Assembly (NCBI GenBank): GCA_902563505.1
Contig: CACEXK010000004.1
Span: 1 to 64,000, forward strand
Reading direction: 5' to 3'
DNA: 64,000 nucleotides
Origin: an uncultured Alphaproteobacteria bacterium
GTDB lineage: Bacteria > Pseudomonadota > Alphaproteobacteria > Methylaequorales > Methylaequoraceae
The position numbers and the translations under genes are program-made. Below, piece by piece: positions 17,654 through 28,736 of the stretch (its first letter is position 1; each line of letters begins with the position of its first letter). The notes under the pieces were generated by a model. It searched no databases and was not told the DNA's origin. It was given only the letters and a program-made list of their open reading frames with translations.

Positions 17654-18709
17654 ATGAAGAAAATGCTATATATTTTGTCAATTACCCTTTTATTTGGTTT
17701 AAATTATAATGCTTTTGCACGTGATCAGATAAAAATTGTTGGATCATCAACTGTTTATCCTTTTGCTACAGTTGTTGCTGAAAGATTCGGAAAATCAAGT
17801 GGTTTTAAGACACCTGTAATTGAATCAACTGGTTCAGGAGGCGGTCTAAAGCTTTTCTGTGCTGGTTTAGGAACAGAACACCCAGATATAACTAATGCCT
17901 CGAGAAGAATAAAAACAAAAGAGGTGCAAAAATGTTCTAAAAACGGTGTTGATGATATTACAGAAATTAAAGTAGGGTTTGACGGAATTGCTTTAGCTAA
18001 TGCTAAGTCTGGACCAACTTTAAAATTATCTCTAAAAGAGCTTTATCTTGCGTTAGCAAGAGTTGTTCCGGCAGATAAAGAGGGCAATACTGTAAAACCT
18101 AATCCATACAAAATGTGGAATGAAATTAACCCTGACCTTCCTGCAGCACCTATTGTTGTAATTGGTCCACCTCCGACTTCAGGAACAAGAGATGCTTTTA
18201 ATGAATTAGCTATTGAAAAGGGTTGTAAAAAGTTTCCAGGACGAAAAGCTTTAAAAAAAGAAAATAAAAAACTTTATAAAGCTGAATGTAGAGGGATTAG
18301 AGAAGACGGTCCTTATGTTGAAGCTGGAGAAAATGACAATCTTATAATTGAAAAACTAGTTGCTGACCCTGGTGCCATCGGTGTTTTTGGGTATTCTTTT
18401 CTTGACCAGAATAGAGATAAAGTTAAACCTTCAGAAATTGATGGTGTACTTCCAAAATTTGAAGATATTTCATCCGGGAAATATCCAGTTTCTAGATCAC
18501 TCTTTTTCTATGTAAAAAATGCACATGCAGCAGTAATTCCTGGAATAAAAGAGTATGTTCGGGAATTTACGGCAGAAAAAGCTATTGGTTCGGACGGATA
18601 CCTAATTTCAAAAGGTTTAATTCCATTACCTAATGATGAAAGAATGAAATTCGCTAAGGATGGAAAAAAACTAGCTAAGTTTAATCCAAAGGAATTAATT
18701 AAAAAATAA
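17654..18709 (+). CDS. pstS: Phosphate ABC transporter substrate-binding protein
   Basis: IKIVGSSTVYPFATVVAERFG, STGSGGGLKLFCAG; head of the pstSCAB operon. Confidence 0.95.
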   Translation: MKKMLYILSITLLFGLNYNAFARDQIKIVGSSTVYPFATVVAERFGKSSGFKTPVIESTGSGGGLKLFCAGLGTEHPDITNASRRIKTKEVQKCSKNGVDDITEIKVGFDGIALANAKSGPTLKLSLKELYLALARVVPADKEGNTVKPNPYKMWNEINPDLPAAPIVVIGPPPTSGTRDAFNELAIEKGCKKFPGRKALKKENKKLYKAECRGIREDGPYVEAGENDNLIIEKLVADPGAIGVFGYSFLDQNRDKVKPSEIDGVLPKFEDISSGKYPVSRSLFFYVKNAHAAVIPGIKEYVREFTAEKAIGSDGYLISKGLIPLPNDERMKFAKDGKKLAKFNPKELIKK

Positions 18710-18722
18710 ACAAGCGGGGTGT

Positions 18723-20108
18723 ATGGGGTTTTGGTCCTTTTTTGTAATTTTTTGTTTTATCAGCTTTTATGTGTATTGGTATAGCACTACTAAAGCTCTG
18801 AAATTCAATTCTGATGTTAAAAAAGGACAAAAACTCCCCTCTCTACCTTCCTACTACGGGACTCATTCTTTCTTTTGGCTTTTCATACCTATTTTTTTAC
18901 TATTAGTTTCCTGGTTTTTTTTAAAACCTTTTATTCTTGACTTTTTTCTATTAAAAAAAATTCCTCAGGACTTTCTGGCGAATTTTGGAGGCAAACCAAA
19001 AATGCTAATAGATACAATAAAGTCAACAAACCCGGAAAATTTTTTTCCAGGAACAAACCCTGTTATTATTGATTCTGCTAAATATTTTCATAGTTTAAAA
19101 ATAATATCTGATTCTTATGTTTATTCAGGTGTTTTGATTCTAGGGTTGTTATCTAGTACTTTTTCTCTACGAAAAATCTCGGTTATTTTTAAAGCAAGGC
19201 AGGCCGTAGAGAAAACTAATATAAATTTGCTTATTCTGTGCTCAGTTATAGCAATAGTCACAACTGTAGGGATTGTTTTTTCATTAATTTTTGAAGCTTT
19301 ACGTTTTTTTGATAAAATCCCATTTTTTGATTTTCTTTTTGGTATTACATGGAGCCCCCAAACTGCAATAAGGGAAGGACAAATAGCTAGCGAAGGGTCT
19401 TTTGGAGCCATTCCAATCTTTACAGGAACGCTTTTAGTAACTCTTATTGCTATGTTTGTTGCAATTCCAATTGGTCTTTTATCGGCAATATATTTGGCTG
19501 AATACGCAAAACCAAAAGTAAGGTCAACCATAAAGCCAATTCTAGAAATCTTGGCAGGTGTTCCCACAGTTGTTTACGGTTTCTTTGCTGCAATTACAGT
19601 TGGTCCCTTCTTAAAAGAAATTGCTATTTTTTTTGGCTTCAGTATCGCTTCAGAAAGTGCGCTTGCTGCTGGTGGTGTAATGGGAATTATGATTATCCCT
19701 TTCATTTCTTCATTATCAGACGATGTGATGAGTGCTGTACCTCAATCCTTACGAGATGGTTCCTATGCAATTGGCGCTACAAAGTCAGAAACAATAAAAC
19801 AGGTTGTTTTACCAGCTGCACTTCCAGGCGTTGTTGCAGCAATTCTTCTTGCCGTATCCAGAGCAATTGGTGAGACAATGATCGTAGTAATGGCAGCTGG
19901 TATATCCGCTAACTTGACAATGAATCCATTTGAGTCTGTTACTACTGTTACTGTTCAGATCGTAACTTTGTTAGTAGGAGATCAAGAGTTTGATAGCGCA
20001 AAAACACTTGCGGCTTTTGCTTTAGGAATAACTCTTTTTTTTCTTACTCTTTTCTTAAATTTGATTGCACTAAAAATTGTTAGGAAGTACAGGGAAAAAT
20101 ATGAGTAA
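18723..20108 (+). CDS. pstC: Phosphate ABC transporter permease PstC
   Basis: Multi-TM; SFGAIPIFTGTLLVTLIAMFVAIPIGLLSAIYLAEYA, AIGETMIVVMAAG; operon position. Confidence 0.93.
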   Translation: MGFWSFFVIFCFISFYVYWYSTTKALKFNSDVKKGQKLPSLPSYYGTHSFFWLFIPIFLLLVSWFFLKPFILDFFLLKKIPQDFLANFGGKPKMLIDTIKSTNPENFFPGTNPVIIDSAKYFHSLKIISDSYVYSGVLILGLLSSTFSLRKISVIFKARQAVEKTNINLLILCSVIAIVTTVGIVFSLIFEALRFFDKIPFFDFLFGITWSPQTAIREGQIASEGSFGAIPIFTGTLLVTLIAMFVAIPIGLLSAIYLAEYAKPKVRSTIKPILEILAGVPTVVYGFFAAITVGPFLKEIAIFFGFSIASESALAAGGVMGIMIIPFISSLSDDVMSAVPQSLRDGSYAIGATKSETIKQVVLPAALPGVVAAILLAVSRAIGETMIVVMAAGISANLTMNPFESVTTVTVQIVTLLVGDQEFDSAKTLAAFALGITLFFLTLFLNLIALKIVRKYREKYE

Positions 20109-21375
20109 TACGAAAATTATAAGAGAATCATTAAAGAAAAGACATTTAGCGGAATCAAGGTTTAAGGCCTATGGGATTTTGGGGATCATATCAGCTACCC
20201 TTTTTCTTATGGCAATCTTATCCACAATCTATATAGAAGGTAAAAGTGCGTTTAAAAGTACCTATATTAAAATAAATATTTTTTACGATCCCTCAATTAT
20301 TGACCCAGAGGGAACAAGAGATATTGAAGAAATCAAATTTGCAAATTATAGAAAAATAATAAAGAATTCATTGAAGAATTACTTTCCAGAGGTTATTGGA
20401 AGAGAAGAACTAAAAAACTTAATTAGCTTTATATCTTCTTCTGAAGAAGAAAATTTAATGAAGGCAGTTTTGGAAAACAATGAATTAATTGGCTCAGATA
20501 AAATAGTATGGCTTAAAGCATCATCTACCATAGATGTCATAAATAAGAATCCAGAAATGAAAAATTTGCCTGAGTCAAATAGATTAATTTCTGATCAAGA
20601 ACTAGTATGGTTTAACAAGTTAGTCTTAAGCGGTGATGTAAAGTTTGGTCTAAACAAGGATTTTTTTTTAAAAGCCGATTCAACGGAACCTGAGCAAGCA
20701 GGAATTCTTGGCTCTATTTTAGGTTCATTTTTTACTTTGCTAATTACTTTGATTCTTTCTTTTCCCGTTGCAGTTGCAGCAGGTGTTTTTCTTGAAGAGT
20801 TAGCTCCTAAGAATAAATTTACAGACTTTATTGAAATAAATATTAATAATTTAGCTGCCGTACCATCAATAATTTTTGGTTTGCTAGGTCTTGCGATTTT
20901 TCTTAATTTGATGCATTTACCCCGTTCAGCCCCTGTTGTTGGAGGAATGGTTTTAGCATTGATGACACTGCCTACGATAATTATCGCCACTAGGGTTTCT
21001 TTAAAAGCAGTTCCACCCTCCATAAGAGAGGCTGCAATTGGGTTAGGGGCAACAAAATTTCAAGCTGTTATTCACCATGTTCTCCCACTTGCTGTTCCAG
21101 GAATTGCAACAGGAACAATAATCGGAATGTCAAGAGCCCTTGGTGAATCAGCTCCTCTATTATTGATAGGCATGGTTGCTTTTATCGTTGATATTCCAGG
21201 CTCTTTTGTTGATTCGGCTACAGTTTTACCAGTTCAAATTTATCTTTGGAAAAGCACCGCTGCTAGAGGTTTTGTTGAATTAACTGCTGCAGGTGTTATT
21301 GTTTTATTAACCTTTTTAATTCTTATGAATGCTTTGGCTATTTTTGTTAGAAACAAATTTGAAAAGAAATGGTAA
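20101..21375 (+). CDS. pstA: Phosphate ABC transporter permease PstA
   Basis: PVAVAAGVFLEELAPKNKFTDFIEININNLAAVPSIIFGLLGLAIFL, SRALGESAPLLLIG; likely start MSNTKII at 20101 overlapping the pstC stop (ORF track starts at 20077). Confidence 0.93.
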   Translation: MSNTKIIRESLKKRHLAESRFKAYGILGIISATLFLMAILSTIYIEGKSAFKSTYIKINIFYDPSIIDPEGTRDIEEIKFANYRKIIKNSLKNYFPEVIGREELKNLISFISSSEEENLMKAVLENNELIGSDKIVWLKASSTIDVINKNPEMKNLPESNRLISDQELVWFNKLVLSGDVKFGLNKDFFLKADSTEPEQAGILGSILGSFFTLLITLILSFPVAVAAGVFLEELAPKNKFTDFIEININNLAAVPSIIFGLLGLAIFLNLMHLPRSAPVVGGMVLALMTLPTIIIATRVSLKAVPPSIREAAIGLGATKFQAVIHHVLPLAVPGIATGTIIGMSRALGESAPLLLIGMVAFIVDIPGSFVDSATVLPVQIYLWKSTAARGFVELTAAGVIVLLTFLILMNALAIFVRNKFEKKW

Positions 21376-21381
21376 GGCCTT

Positions 21382-22143
21382 ATGGAAAAAACTAAAATAG
21401 AAAGTAAAAAGATAAATGTTTACTATGGAGATAAGAAGGCATTATCAAACATTACCTTAGATATACCAGAAAAAAAAGTAACATCCTTAATCGGTCCGAG
21501 CGGTTGTGGTAAATCAACTTTTTTAAGATGTTTAAATAGAATGAACGATACTATAGATATATGCAGGATTGAGGGAAAAATTTTAGTTGATGGAGAAGAC
21601 ATTTATGATACAAAATTAGATCCAGTATTGCTTAGAGCAAGAATTGGAATGGTCTTTCAAAAACCAAATCCTTTTCCTAAATCCATTTTTGATAATGTTG
21701 CATATGGTCCTAAAATCCATGGATTAACAAACAGCAGTGATGAGTTGCAATTATTAGTTGAATCTAGTTTAAAAAAAGCAGGTTTGTATAATGAAGTAAA
21801 AGATAGGCTCAATGAACCTGGAACATCTTTGTCAGGGGGTCAACAACAAAGGTTATGCATAGCTAGGGCAATAGCTGTTAGTCCAGAAGTTATACTTATG
21901 GATGAGCCCTGCTCAGCTTTAGATCCAATTGCTACAGCTATTATTGAAGAATTAATAGACGAAATATCTAAAAATTTTACCATAGTGATTGTAACTCATT
22001 CCATGCAGCAAGCCGCAAGGGTTTCTAATCAGACAGCTTTTTTTCATATGGGCAATCTCATAGAGGTTGGAAAAACAGATCAAGTTTTCTCTACACCTAA
22101 AGAGAAGAAAACTCAGGATTATATAACAGGTAAGATTGGATGA
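21382..22143 (+). CDS. pstB: Phosphate ABC transporter ATP-binding protein
   Basis: Walker [34 protein letters not shown] signature, [10 protein letters not shown]. Confidence 0.97.
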   Translation: MEKTKIESKKINVYYGDKKALSNITLDIPEKKVTSLIGPSGCGKSTFLRCLNRMNDTIDICRIEGKILVDGEDIYDTKLDPVLLRARIGMVFQKPNPFPKSIFDNVAYGPKIHGLTNSSDELQLLVESSLKKAGLYNEVKDRLNEPGTSLSGGQQQRLCIARAIAVSPEVILMDEPCSALDPIATAIIEELIDEISKNFTIVIVTHSMQQAARVSNQTAFFHMGNLIEVGKTDQVFSTPKEKKTQDYITGKIG

Positions 22144-22804
22144 TGATATGAAGGAACATATAGTTTCAAATTACGATGAAGATCTAAATTCACTAAAATC
22201 AAATTTAATTGAAATGGGTATTAATTGTGAAAGACAATTATTTAATGCTATAAATCTTACAAAAATAATTAATATATCTAAAGCAAAGGAAATCGTTAAA
22301 AATGACGACGAAATTGATGCCCAAGAAAGAAGAATAAGAGATTTTGCTACTATCACACTCAGCAAAAGACAGCCACTCGCTGACGACTTAAGGAAAATAA
22401 TCATTGCTCTTAAAATTTCTAGTATTCTCGAAAGAATTGGGGATCATGCTTCAAATGTTGCTGGAAGAATTCTATATGTAAAAAAAGCTCCAGAAAGCTA
22501 TCTAACCGATTCTATATATCAACTAGGTCAATTAGTTTTAAAAAACTTCTCAAAAGCATTAAGCTCTTACGATCAAGAATCACAGAAGATAGCGCAGGTA
22601 GTTCCTGCAGAGGATATTACAATTAATTCAGTTTATGAAACTTGTTTTAGAGAGCATTTACATTTAATGATGGAAGACCCAAAAATTTTAGGTTTTTGTA
22701 CACAAATGTTATTCATAGCTAAAGAACTTGAAAGAATTGGGGACTTATCAAAAGTTATATCAAAAGAAGTAATCTATAATTTAAAAGGTAAGTTGGCGAA
22801 ATGA
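22136..22804 (+). CDS. phoU: Phosphate transport system regulator PhoU
   Basis: Two PhoU helical repeats ([28 protein letters not shown]); operon context. Confidence 0.94.
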   Translation: MDDDMKEHIVSNYDEDLNSLKSNLIEMGINCERQLFNAINLTKIINISKAKEIVKNDDEIDAQERRIRDFATITLSKRQPLADDLRKIIIALKISSILERIGDHASNVAGRILYVKKAPESYLTDSIYQLGQLVLKNFSKALSSYDQESQKIAQVVPAEDITINSVYETCFREHLHLMMEDPKILGFCTQMLFIAKELERIGDLSKVISKEVIYNLKGKLAK

Positions 22805-23490
22805 GTGAAAAAAGGGAAATTTTAGTTGTTGAAGATGATACGGCTCTTCTCCCAATGATTACTTATAATCTTGAAAAAAATGGGTTTTTAGTTAAAGAAG
22901 CAACAAACGGTGAGGAAGCTTTATTACTTATAAAAGAAGAGATACCTTCTCTGGCTATAATTGATTGGATGATTCCTGCACCATCTGGATTAGAAGTTTG
23001 TAGAATATTAAGAAAAAAAAAAGAAACATCAAAATTACCAATAATAATTCTTTCTGCTAAGGGGGAAGAAGAAGATAAAGTTCGAGGTTTAAATACAGGT
23101 GCTGATGATTATATTACTAAACCCTTTAGTCCCACTGAGTTAATGGCTAGAATAAATTCTCTTCTTAGAAGATCAACTTCCAGTAGTGAAGAAATAATTG
23201 AATTTAAAGATATTTCTATAAACTTGAATGAACATAAAGTTTATAGGAAAAATAAAAAAATTCATTTAGGCCCAACCGAATATAAACTCCTCAAACATTT
23301 TCTTGAAAACCCTGGTAGAGTATATAGCAGAGAACAGTTGCTTGATTCTGTTTGGGGGCACGGAATATATGTTGAGTCCAGGACAGTTGATACCCACATT
23401 AGAAGGCTAAGAAAAGCCATGAATGTTCCCGGAACCAAAAATTTCATCAGAACAGTCAGAGCTGCCGGCTATTCAATTGACATTGATTAA
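22801..23490 (+). CDS. phoB: Phosphate regulon response regulator PhoB
   Basis: REILVVEDDTALLPMI, LAIIDWMIPAPSG, winged-helix GPTEYKLLKHFLENPGRVYSREQLLDSVWG. Confidence 0.94.
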   Translation: MSEKREILVVEDDTALLPMITYNLEKNGFLVKEATNGEEALLLIKEEIPSLAIIDWMIPAPSGLEVCRILRKKKETSKLPIIILSAKGEEEDKVRGLNTGADDYITKPFSPTELMARINSLLRRSTSSSEEIIEFKDISINLNEHKVYRKNKKIHLGPTEYKLLKHFLENPGRVYSREQLLDSVWGHGIYVESRTVDTHIRRLRKAMNVPGTKNFIRTVRAAGYSIDID

Positions 23491-23540
23491 GTTCTCATAA
23501 AAGTTCTTGTTCATTAATATCAATATTTTATTATTGTTAA

Positions 23541-25409
23541 ATGAGCTTTAAAGATGGTGTTTCAATAATAGTTACCGTCTTCAATAAAGAAGAATTTATT
23601 GAAGAGACTCTTAATTCTATTTGTAAACAAATGAGAACCTCCCATCAACTAATTATTGTTGACGATGGTTCCAAAGATCAATCAATAAAAATAATAAATA
23701 CCCTGATTAAAAAAAATAAGAAAAAAAACATTAAGCTAATTAAAAAAAAAAATGAAGGCCCAAGTATTGCTATTAACAAAGCGTTAAAGTTTGTAGATTA
23801 TTCGTTTATAAAACTTGTAGATGGAGATGACATAATCGCTCCATATGCAATTAGTTACATGAAAAAAGAAATGGAAAAATTAAATATCGATCTACTCTAT
23901 GGTGATTGGAAATGGGTTAAAAAACCGAAAGAGTTTAAATTTGAAGATATTAGTTTTAGTTCCGATACAAAAGTTTTGACAAACTCTTTGGAGAAATTTC
24001 TTTTAGGAGGGTGGGGTGGATCCAGCAATTTAATGGTTAAAACACAGGCTTTTTTAAAAATTGGGGGCTGTGATGAAGATGTTTTTGTTCAAGATTTTTC
24101 TGTGCCTATGAAAATTTCTGGTTATCATTTAAAAAAAAAAGGAAATGAAAGATTTGTCATAGCTCAAACCAGCAAATTAATATGTGTTGGCCCCTCGTTT
24201 ATAGAAAACAGAATAATGAATATTAATGGACAAACTCTTTACGATTTGTCTATGGCAACAATAAATTTTATAGAAACTCATCCATTATTACAAAGATCAC
24301 TAATAAATAAATGCAACAATAAAATTATATCAAGGTGTTGGAAATGGCAAAGAAGAGTTAACAAAAAATCTCTGTTCAGTAGAATGTTTCTAAAATATAT
24401 CATCAACAAAATCAAACCTGAAATTGCTAGCGAGGTTTTGAGACAAATAGTTTTTCAAACATGGAAGGAGGAAAAAAACCTCAGAAGATTTGACCAAAAA
24501 TATTTAGATAGGAAAAAAATTTTAGTCTATGTAGGCTTGGATCTTTTGGGTGATGGTTTGATAAAAATCCCCTTTCTTAAAAGTTTAAGAAATTTATTTC
24601 CAAACTCTGAAATCACATGGTTTGCGGGGAAAGGATCGTCAGTTTTTAAATCTACGCTTCAACCTCTTTCCAAAAATCTTATTGATAAAGTTCTGGATAA
24701 CAAAGATTTTGGATCCAATTTTTTTGATATTTTTAAGGCTAAAAATTTCAAAAAATATGACATCGTTATTGATACACAAAAAAGATTTTTAACTACTCTT
24801 ATTCTTTCAATGATACCTAAAAAATTATTCGTTTCAGCAAGTTGTAAATTTTGGTTTTCAGATTTTTTCTATACTGATTACCAAGAAAAAAATCTTAGCA
24901 AACAACTTGTTGATCTTACATTATTTTTTTCAAACCTCCCTCAAAATGTAATATACAAGAAAAATATAAATAATTTTAAGAAAGTAGCTATCTGTCCAGG
25001 TGCCTCAGTATCATGGAAAAGATGGCCAATAAATAAATTTTTAGAAATAGCTGATTTTCTTAAAATAAAAAAATACAAGCCAATTTTCATATTAGGGCCC
25101 CAAGAAAAAGATTTAGAAAGAATTTTAAAATCACAAAAAGTTTTTAAAAGTGATAACCCTATGAAAACCCTTGAATTTGCAAAAAAATGTAATTTTGGAA
25201 TTTCAAATGATACAGGTTGTGGTCACTTAATTGCTTCAGCAGGAATACCCATAATTACAATTTTTGGCCCAACTGATTCACAAAAATTTTCACCTTATGG
25301 GAATCCAGAAAATGTTTCTATATCATCTCAAAATCTTTTTACCTCAAAAAATATTGATCTAATCGAACCACCACTCGTGATAGAAAAATTGAAAACTTTC
25401 TTAAAATAA
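23541..25409 (+). CDS. Fusion glycosyltransferase: N-terminal GT2 plus C-terminal GT9 (heptosyltransferase-like)
   Basis: VSIIVTVFNKEEFIEETLNSI..IIVDDGSKDQS (GT2); C-terminal ILVYVGLDLLGDGLIKIPFLKSL..ICPGASVSWKRWP..GISNDTGCGHLIASAGIPIITIFGPTD (GT9). Confidence 0.85.
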   Translation: MSFKDGVSIIVTVFNKEEFIEETLNSICKQMRTSHQLIIVDDGSKDQSIKIINTLIKKNKKKNIKLIKKKNEGPSIAINKALKFVDYSFIKLVDGDDIIAPYAISYMKKEMEKLNIDLLYGDWKWVKKPKEFKFEDISFSSDTKVLTNSLEKFLLGGWGGSSNLMVKTQAFLKIGGCDEDVFVQDFSVPMKISGYHLKKKGNERFVIAQTSKLICVGPSFIENRIMNINGQTLYDLSMATINFIETHPLLQRSLINKCNNKIISRCWKWQRRVNKKSLFSRMFLKYIINKIKPEIASEVLRQIVFQTWKEEKNLRRFDQKYLDRKKILVYVGLDLLGDGLIKIPFLKSLRNLFPNSEITWFAGKGSSVFKSTLQPLSKNLIDKVLDNKDFGSNFFDIFKAKNFKKYDIVIDTQKRFLTTLILSMIPKKLFVSASCKFWFSDFFYTDYQEKNLSKQLVDLTLFFSNLPQNVIYKKNINNFKKVAICPGASVSWKRWPINKFLEIADFLKIKKYKPIFILGPQEKDLERILKSQKVFKSDNPMKTLEFAKKCNFGISNDTGCGHLIASAGIPIITIFGPTDSQKFSPYGNPENVSISSQNLFTSKNIDLIEPPLVIEKLKTFLK

Positions 25410-25497
25410 CACTTAAATAAGTTTTAAAGTTAAATTTTTAGCTATTTCTTATGATATTGTTTAATCTGAAAATTACTTAACTTAGGAGTTTACAATT

Positions 25498-25710
25498 ATG
25501 AATAAAATCAAGTGGGTTGGGACAATTTTCGTTCTTTCTGGAATTCTTTTTACCAACTTAAACATCTATCCGATTAACATATTTACTCACGGCTTTGGTG
25601 TAATTCTTTGGACAGCTTATGGGATAATATCCAAAGATAAAGCCATAAGTACAAATTTTGGCTTTCAGATTCCCTTGTTTGGATTGGGAATTGCAAATTA
25701 TTTAACTTAA
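25498..25710 (+). CDS. Small (70 aa) membrane protein, function unknown
   Basis: RBS (aggag) upstream, two hydrophobic segments, no conflicting ORF. Confidence 0.7.
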   Translation: MNKIKWVGTIFVLSGILFTNLNIYPINIFTHGFGVILWTAYGIISKDKAISTNFGFQIPLFGLGIANYLT

Positions 25711-25721
25711 TTTTTTAAAGT

Positions 25722-26693
25722 TTATTCCAAATCTTTAAGTAAATCTCTAGTGGGTCTTGCCCCATATTGCTTAATAATTTTTGCAGCCACTTTGCATCCA
25801 AACTTGGCTGCTTCAACAACATTATCTTCATATGATAGCTTTGATATGAATCCAGCTGCAAACATATCTCCCGCGCCTGTAGAATCTACAACATTATCAA
25901 CCTTACACGCTTCAATATTAAAAGTTTTTTTATCTTTAAAAATTGTTACCCCATTTTTACTTTTTGTCATTATACAAATCTCTAGAGAGTCTGAAACTTT
26001 ATTAGAAATAATTTTTTCTTCTTTAGAACTAAATATCTCAAAAAATTCCATCTCATTTCCAATCAAGATGTCAACATGATCAGTTATAAATTTCAAAAAA
26101 TCATTTTTAAACATTTTAACTAGATTATGATTTGAAAGTGAAAAAATAATCTTTATGTTATACTTTTTGGATATTTCTATTGCTTTGAATATCGCTCTTC
26201 TTGCTGACTCAGAACTCCACAAATAACCCTCAATTAATAAAAACCTGACTTCCTCAAAAAAAGATTCTGAAACATCGCCCTCATCTAAAGTGGTGCTAGC
26301 TCCAAGGAAAGTTTGCATAGTTCTTTCTCCATCTGGCGTAACAAATACCAAACACCTTGCAGTTGGCAATCCAGTTTCAGATTGATTGCACAAAAATTTT
26401 GTTCCAGATTTTTCCATATCTTCTTTGAAATCATTTCCTAAATCATCATTTTTTACTTTTCCACAAAAAAGGGTTGGCGTTCCAAGAAGTGAAATTCCTA
26501 CTAATGTATTTGCAACAGATCCTCCAGAACTTTTTTTTATCAAGTTTATTTCACTTGTAAGTTTGTCTGATATGTCTTGTTCAACTAAACTCATGGAACC
26601 CTTTTCTAAATTATTTTTCAAAAGGTATTCGTCTGATGACTCGGATATCATATCTAATACGGCATTCCCAAAGCCAAGAATTTTCTTTTTCAT
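25722..26693 (-). CDS. PfkB-family carbohydrate/nucleoside kinase (adenosine kinase-like)
   Basis: GFGNAVLDMI, SSGGSVANTLVGISLLG, VDSTGAGDMFAAGFI. Confidence 0.9.
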   Translation of the reverse strand: MKKKILGFGNAVLDMISESSDEYLLKNNLEKGSMSLVEQDISDKLTSEINLIKKSSGGSVANTLVGISLLGTPTLFCGKVKNDDLGNDFKEDMEKSGTKFLCNQSETGLPTARCLVFVTPDGERTMQTFLGASTTLDEGDVSESFFEEVRFLLIEGYLWSSESARRAIFKAIEISKKYNIKIIFSLSNHNLVKMFKNDFLKFITDHVDILIGNEMEFFEIFSSKEEKIISNKVSDSLEICIMTKSKNGVTIFKDKKTFNIEACKVDNVVDSTGAGDMFAAGFISKLSYEDNVVEAAKFGCKVAAKIIKQYGARPTRDLLKDLE

Positions 26694-26782
26694 GATTTAT
26701 TTTATATTATTCACAATCTTTTTTTACCTATTTTTTACAAATTATAACTTTAAAAAGTCAAAAAAGAATTTTATATAATAGT

Positions 26783-27256
26783 ATGACTAACGCTTTGCTA
26801 AACATAACTGTTCTTCCCTACAGGAGTTTATCTAAAAAAGGTTTCAGATATTTGATGCTTTGTGTTGCCGCAGTCTTCTTTTCAATCGGTGTATTTTTCT
26901 GGATCATAGGTGCCTGGCCAGTTTTTGGGTTTCTGGGTCTTGATGTATTGCTTTTGTACTATGCCTTCAAAATGAACTATAAAAGTGGAGAGATTTTTGA
27001 AAACTTAATAATCATAAAAGAAAAATTATTAATAACTAGAAATTTTCCATCTGGAAAAATTCAAAGTTGGGATTTAGAACCTTACTGGACGAAAGCAGAG
27101 TTACTTAAAGCAAATTCGCATAACCACAATTTAATTATAAAATCAAAAAACAAAGTTGTTATGATTGGTTCTTTTTTAAACTTCAAAGATAAAAAGCGAT
27201 TGATGAAAAAAATAAATGAAGCTTTAAAACAATACAAATTAAGCAGAAGAGTATAA
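26783..27256 (+). CDS. DUF2244 domain-containing membrane protein
   Basis: PYRSLSKKGFRYLM, two TM segments, EYYWxK-like LEPYWTKAEL, terminal FLNFKDKKRLMKKINEAL. Confidence 0.7.
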   Translation: MTNALLNITVLPYRSLSKKGFRYLMLCVAAVFFSIGVFFWIIGAWPVFGFLGLDVLLLYYAFKMNYKSGEIFENLIIIKEKLLITRNFPSGKIQSWDLEPYWTKAELLKANSHNHNLIIKSKNKVVMIGSFLNFKDKKRLMKKINEALKQYKLSRRV

Positions 27257-27306
27257 TTCTGAGACAAACAAAATCATTCAATTTACTTTCAAATTATTTT
27301 TCTTTA

Positions 27307-28167
27307 TTGTTTTTGTCAGCAATCTGGGGCAGTTCCTTTATATTTATAAAAATAAGTGTTGAGTCAATACACCCAACCCTATTAACCTTGTATAGATTAT
27401 TAATTGCATCAATTTTTCTTTTTTTTTTTTGTAAAATTGCAAAGATAAAAAGATTGTTTAATAAAAATAAAATTGATTTATTGGTTATTGCATTCCTTGG
27501 TAATGTAATTCCCTTTAATTTAATAAGTTGGAGTGAAGTCTATGTTGATAGTGTGACCGCATCAACATTAATTGGTACAATGCCATTGTTTACTTTTCTA
27601 ATTTCTTTTTTATTGCTCAAGAATTCAAGATTCTCATTCAGTATTTCATTGGGATTAATGACTGGATTTTTAGGTATGATAATTTTTTTAGGTTTTAATT
27701 CAATACTCTTAATTGAAAATTCTATTTATTCATTTCTTATAATTTTAGCTTCAATTATGTATGCTTTCTCAGCAAATTGGGTGAAAAAATTAGATGATTC
27801 TTCCTCCATAGAATTAGCCTTCTGCTCAATACTTGTTGCGGCGATAATGTCCATACCAATTTTTTTAGGAACTATGTATATTTTGGAAATACGAATTATT
27901 GATTTAATTATTTCAATAAAAAGTTACGGTTTGATTTCAGCAACTATACTTGGAATAATTTGTACCGGACTGGCAATTTCTTTATTTTTTCATATCATTA
28001 AAAAAAAATCTGCAATTTTTGCCAGTCAAAGTAATTATTTAATTCCTTGTTTTGGTTTTTTATGGTCATACATATTTTTATCAGAAAAATTATCTCCTAA
28101 TTTATTATTAGGATTGATTTTAATTGTTTTAGGAGGTTATTTAGTAAATAAGAAAAATTCTAATTAA
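27307..28167 (+). CDS. EamA/DMT family transporter
   Basis: 10-TM pattern with FLSAIWGSSFIFIKISV; the frame stays open upstream to about 27256, so the true start is probably earlier than the TTG at 27307. Confidence 0.85.
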   Translation: MFLSAIWGSSFIFIKISVESIHPTLLTLYRLLIASIFLFFFCKIAKIKRLFNKNKIDLLVIAFLGNVIPFNLISWSEVYVDSVTASTLIGTMPLFTFLISFLLLKNSRFSFSISLGLMTGFLGMIIFLGFNSILLIENSIYSFLIILASIMYAFSANWVKKLDDSSSIELAFCSILVAAIMSIPIFLGTMYILEIRIIDLIISIKSYGLISATILGIICTGLAISLFFHIIKKKSAIFASQSNYLIPCFGFLWSYIFLSEKLSPNLLLGLILIVLGGYLVNKKNSN

Positions 28168-28733
28168 TCTTCTGGTATGTTATCTTGAATTTGCAAATCT
28201 AGCTTTGGCTTTTCACCCACATCATATTCTTCGTGCTCCATAACTGGTTTAACTTTTTTTTCGTCTTCTATTACATAAACGATTTTTACAGCATTTTGAA
28301 AATTTACCCTGGCCATATCAACATTCCTCTCAGCAAAGCTTACAGAACCTCCCAACCATGCATTGTCCTCCAAAGCGTTACTTGCTGAAATTAATAATTC
28401 TGAAGCTTCAATTAAAGAATAATGAATTTCTCTCAATTTTGATGAATTTGGAATATCCATCTTTCTTAATTCATCTGACCTACCAAAGGATTTTAAATGA
28501 CTTTTTATTATTTCCTCAGCTTCTTTAAAATGGTCCTCATCGGCTCTCTCATTACTTAAATTAAAAGCATCAAGTAATCTTCCCTGCATTATAATTGCAT
28601 TTCCCAAATGACCTAATCTTACATCCATTAAATTTTTATAAATGTGGAGATCTTCGCTGGAAATATTTTCTTCACAGGAAATTAGGAAGAATCCCAAAAA
28701 GAAAATAATTATGTTCTTAAATTTTCTTTTCAT
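28164..28733 (-). CDS. Hypothetical lipoprotein
   Basis: N-terminal lipobox IIIFFLGFFLISC followed by a helical domain. Confidence 0.65.
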   Translation of the reverse strand: MKRKFKNIIIFFLGFFLISCEENISSEDLHIYKNLMDVRLGHLGNAIIMQGRLLDAFNLSNERADEDHFKEAEEIIKSHLKSFGRSDELRKMDIPNSSKLREIHYSLIEASELLISASNALEDNAWLGGSVSFAERNVDMARVNFQNAVKIVYVIEDEKKVKPVMEHEEYDVGEKPKLDLQIQDNIPED

Positions 28734-28736
28734 TCT

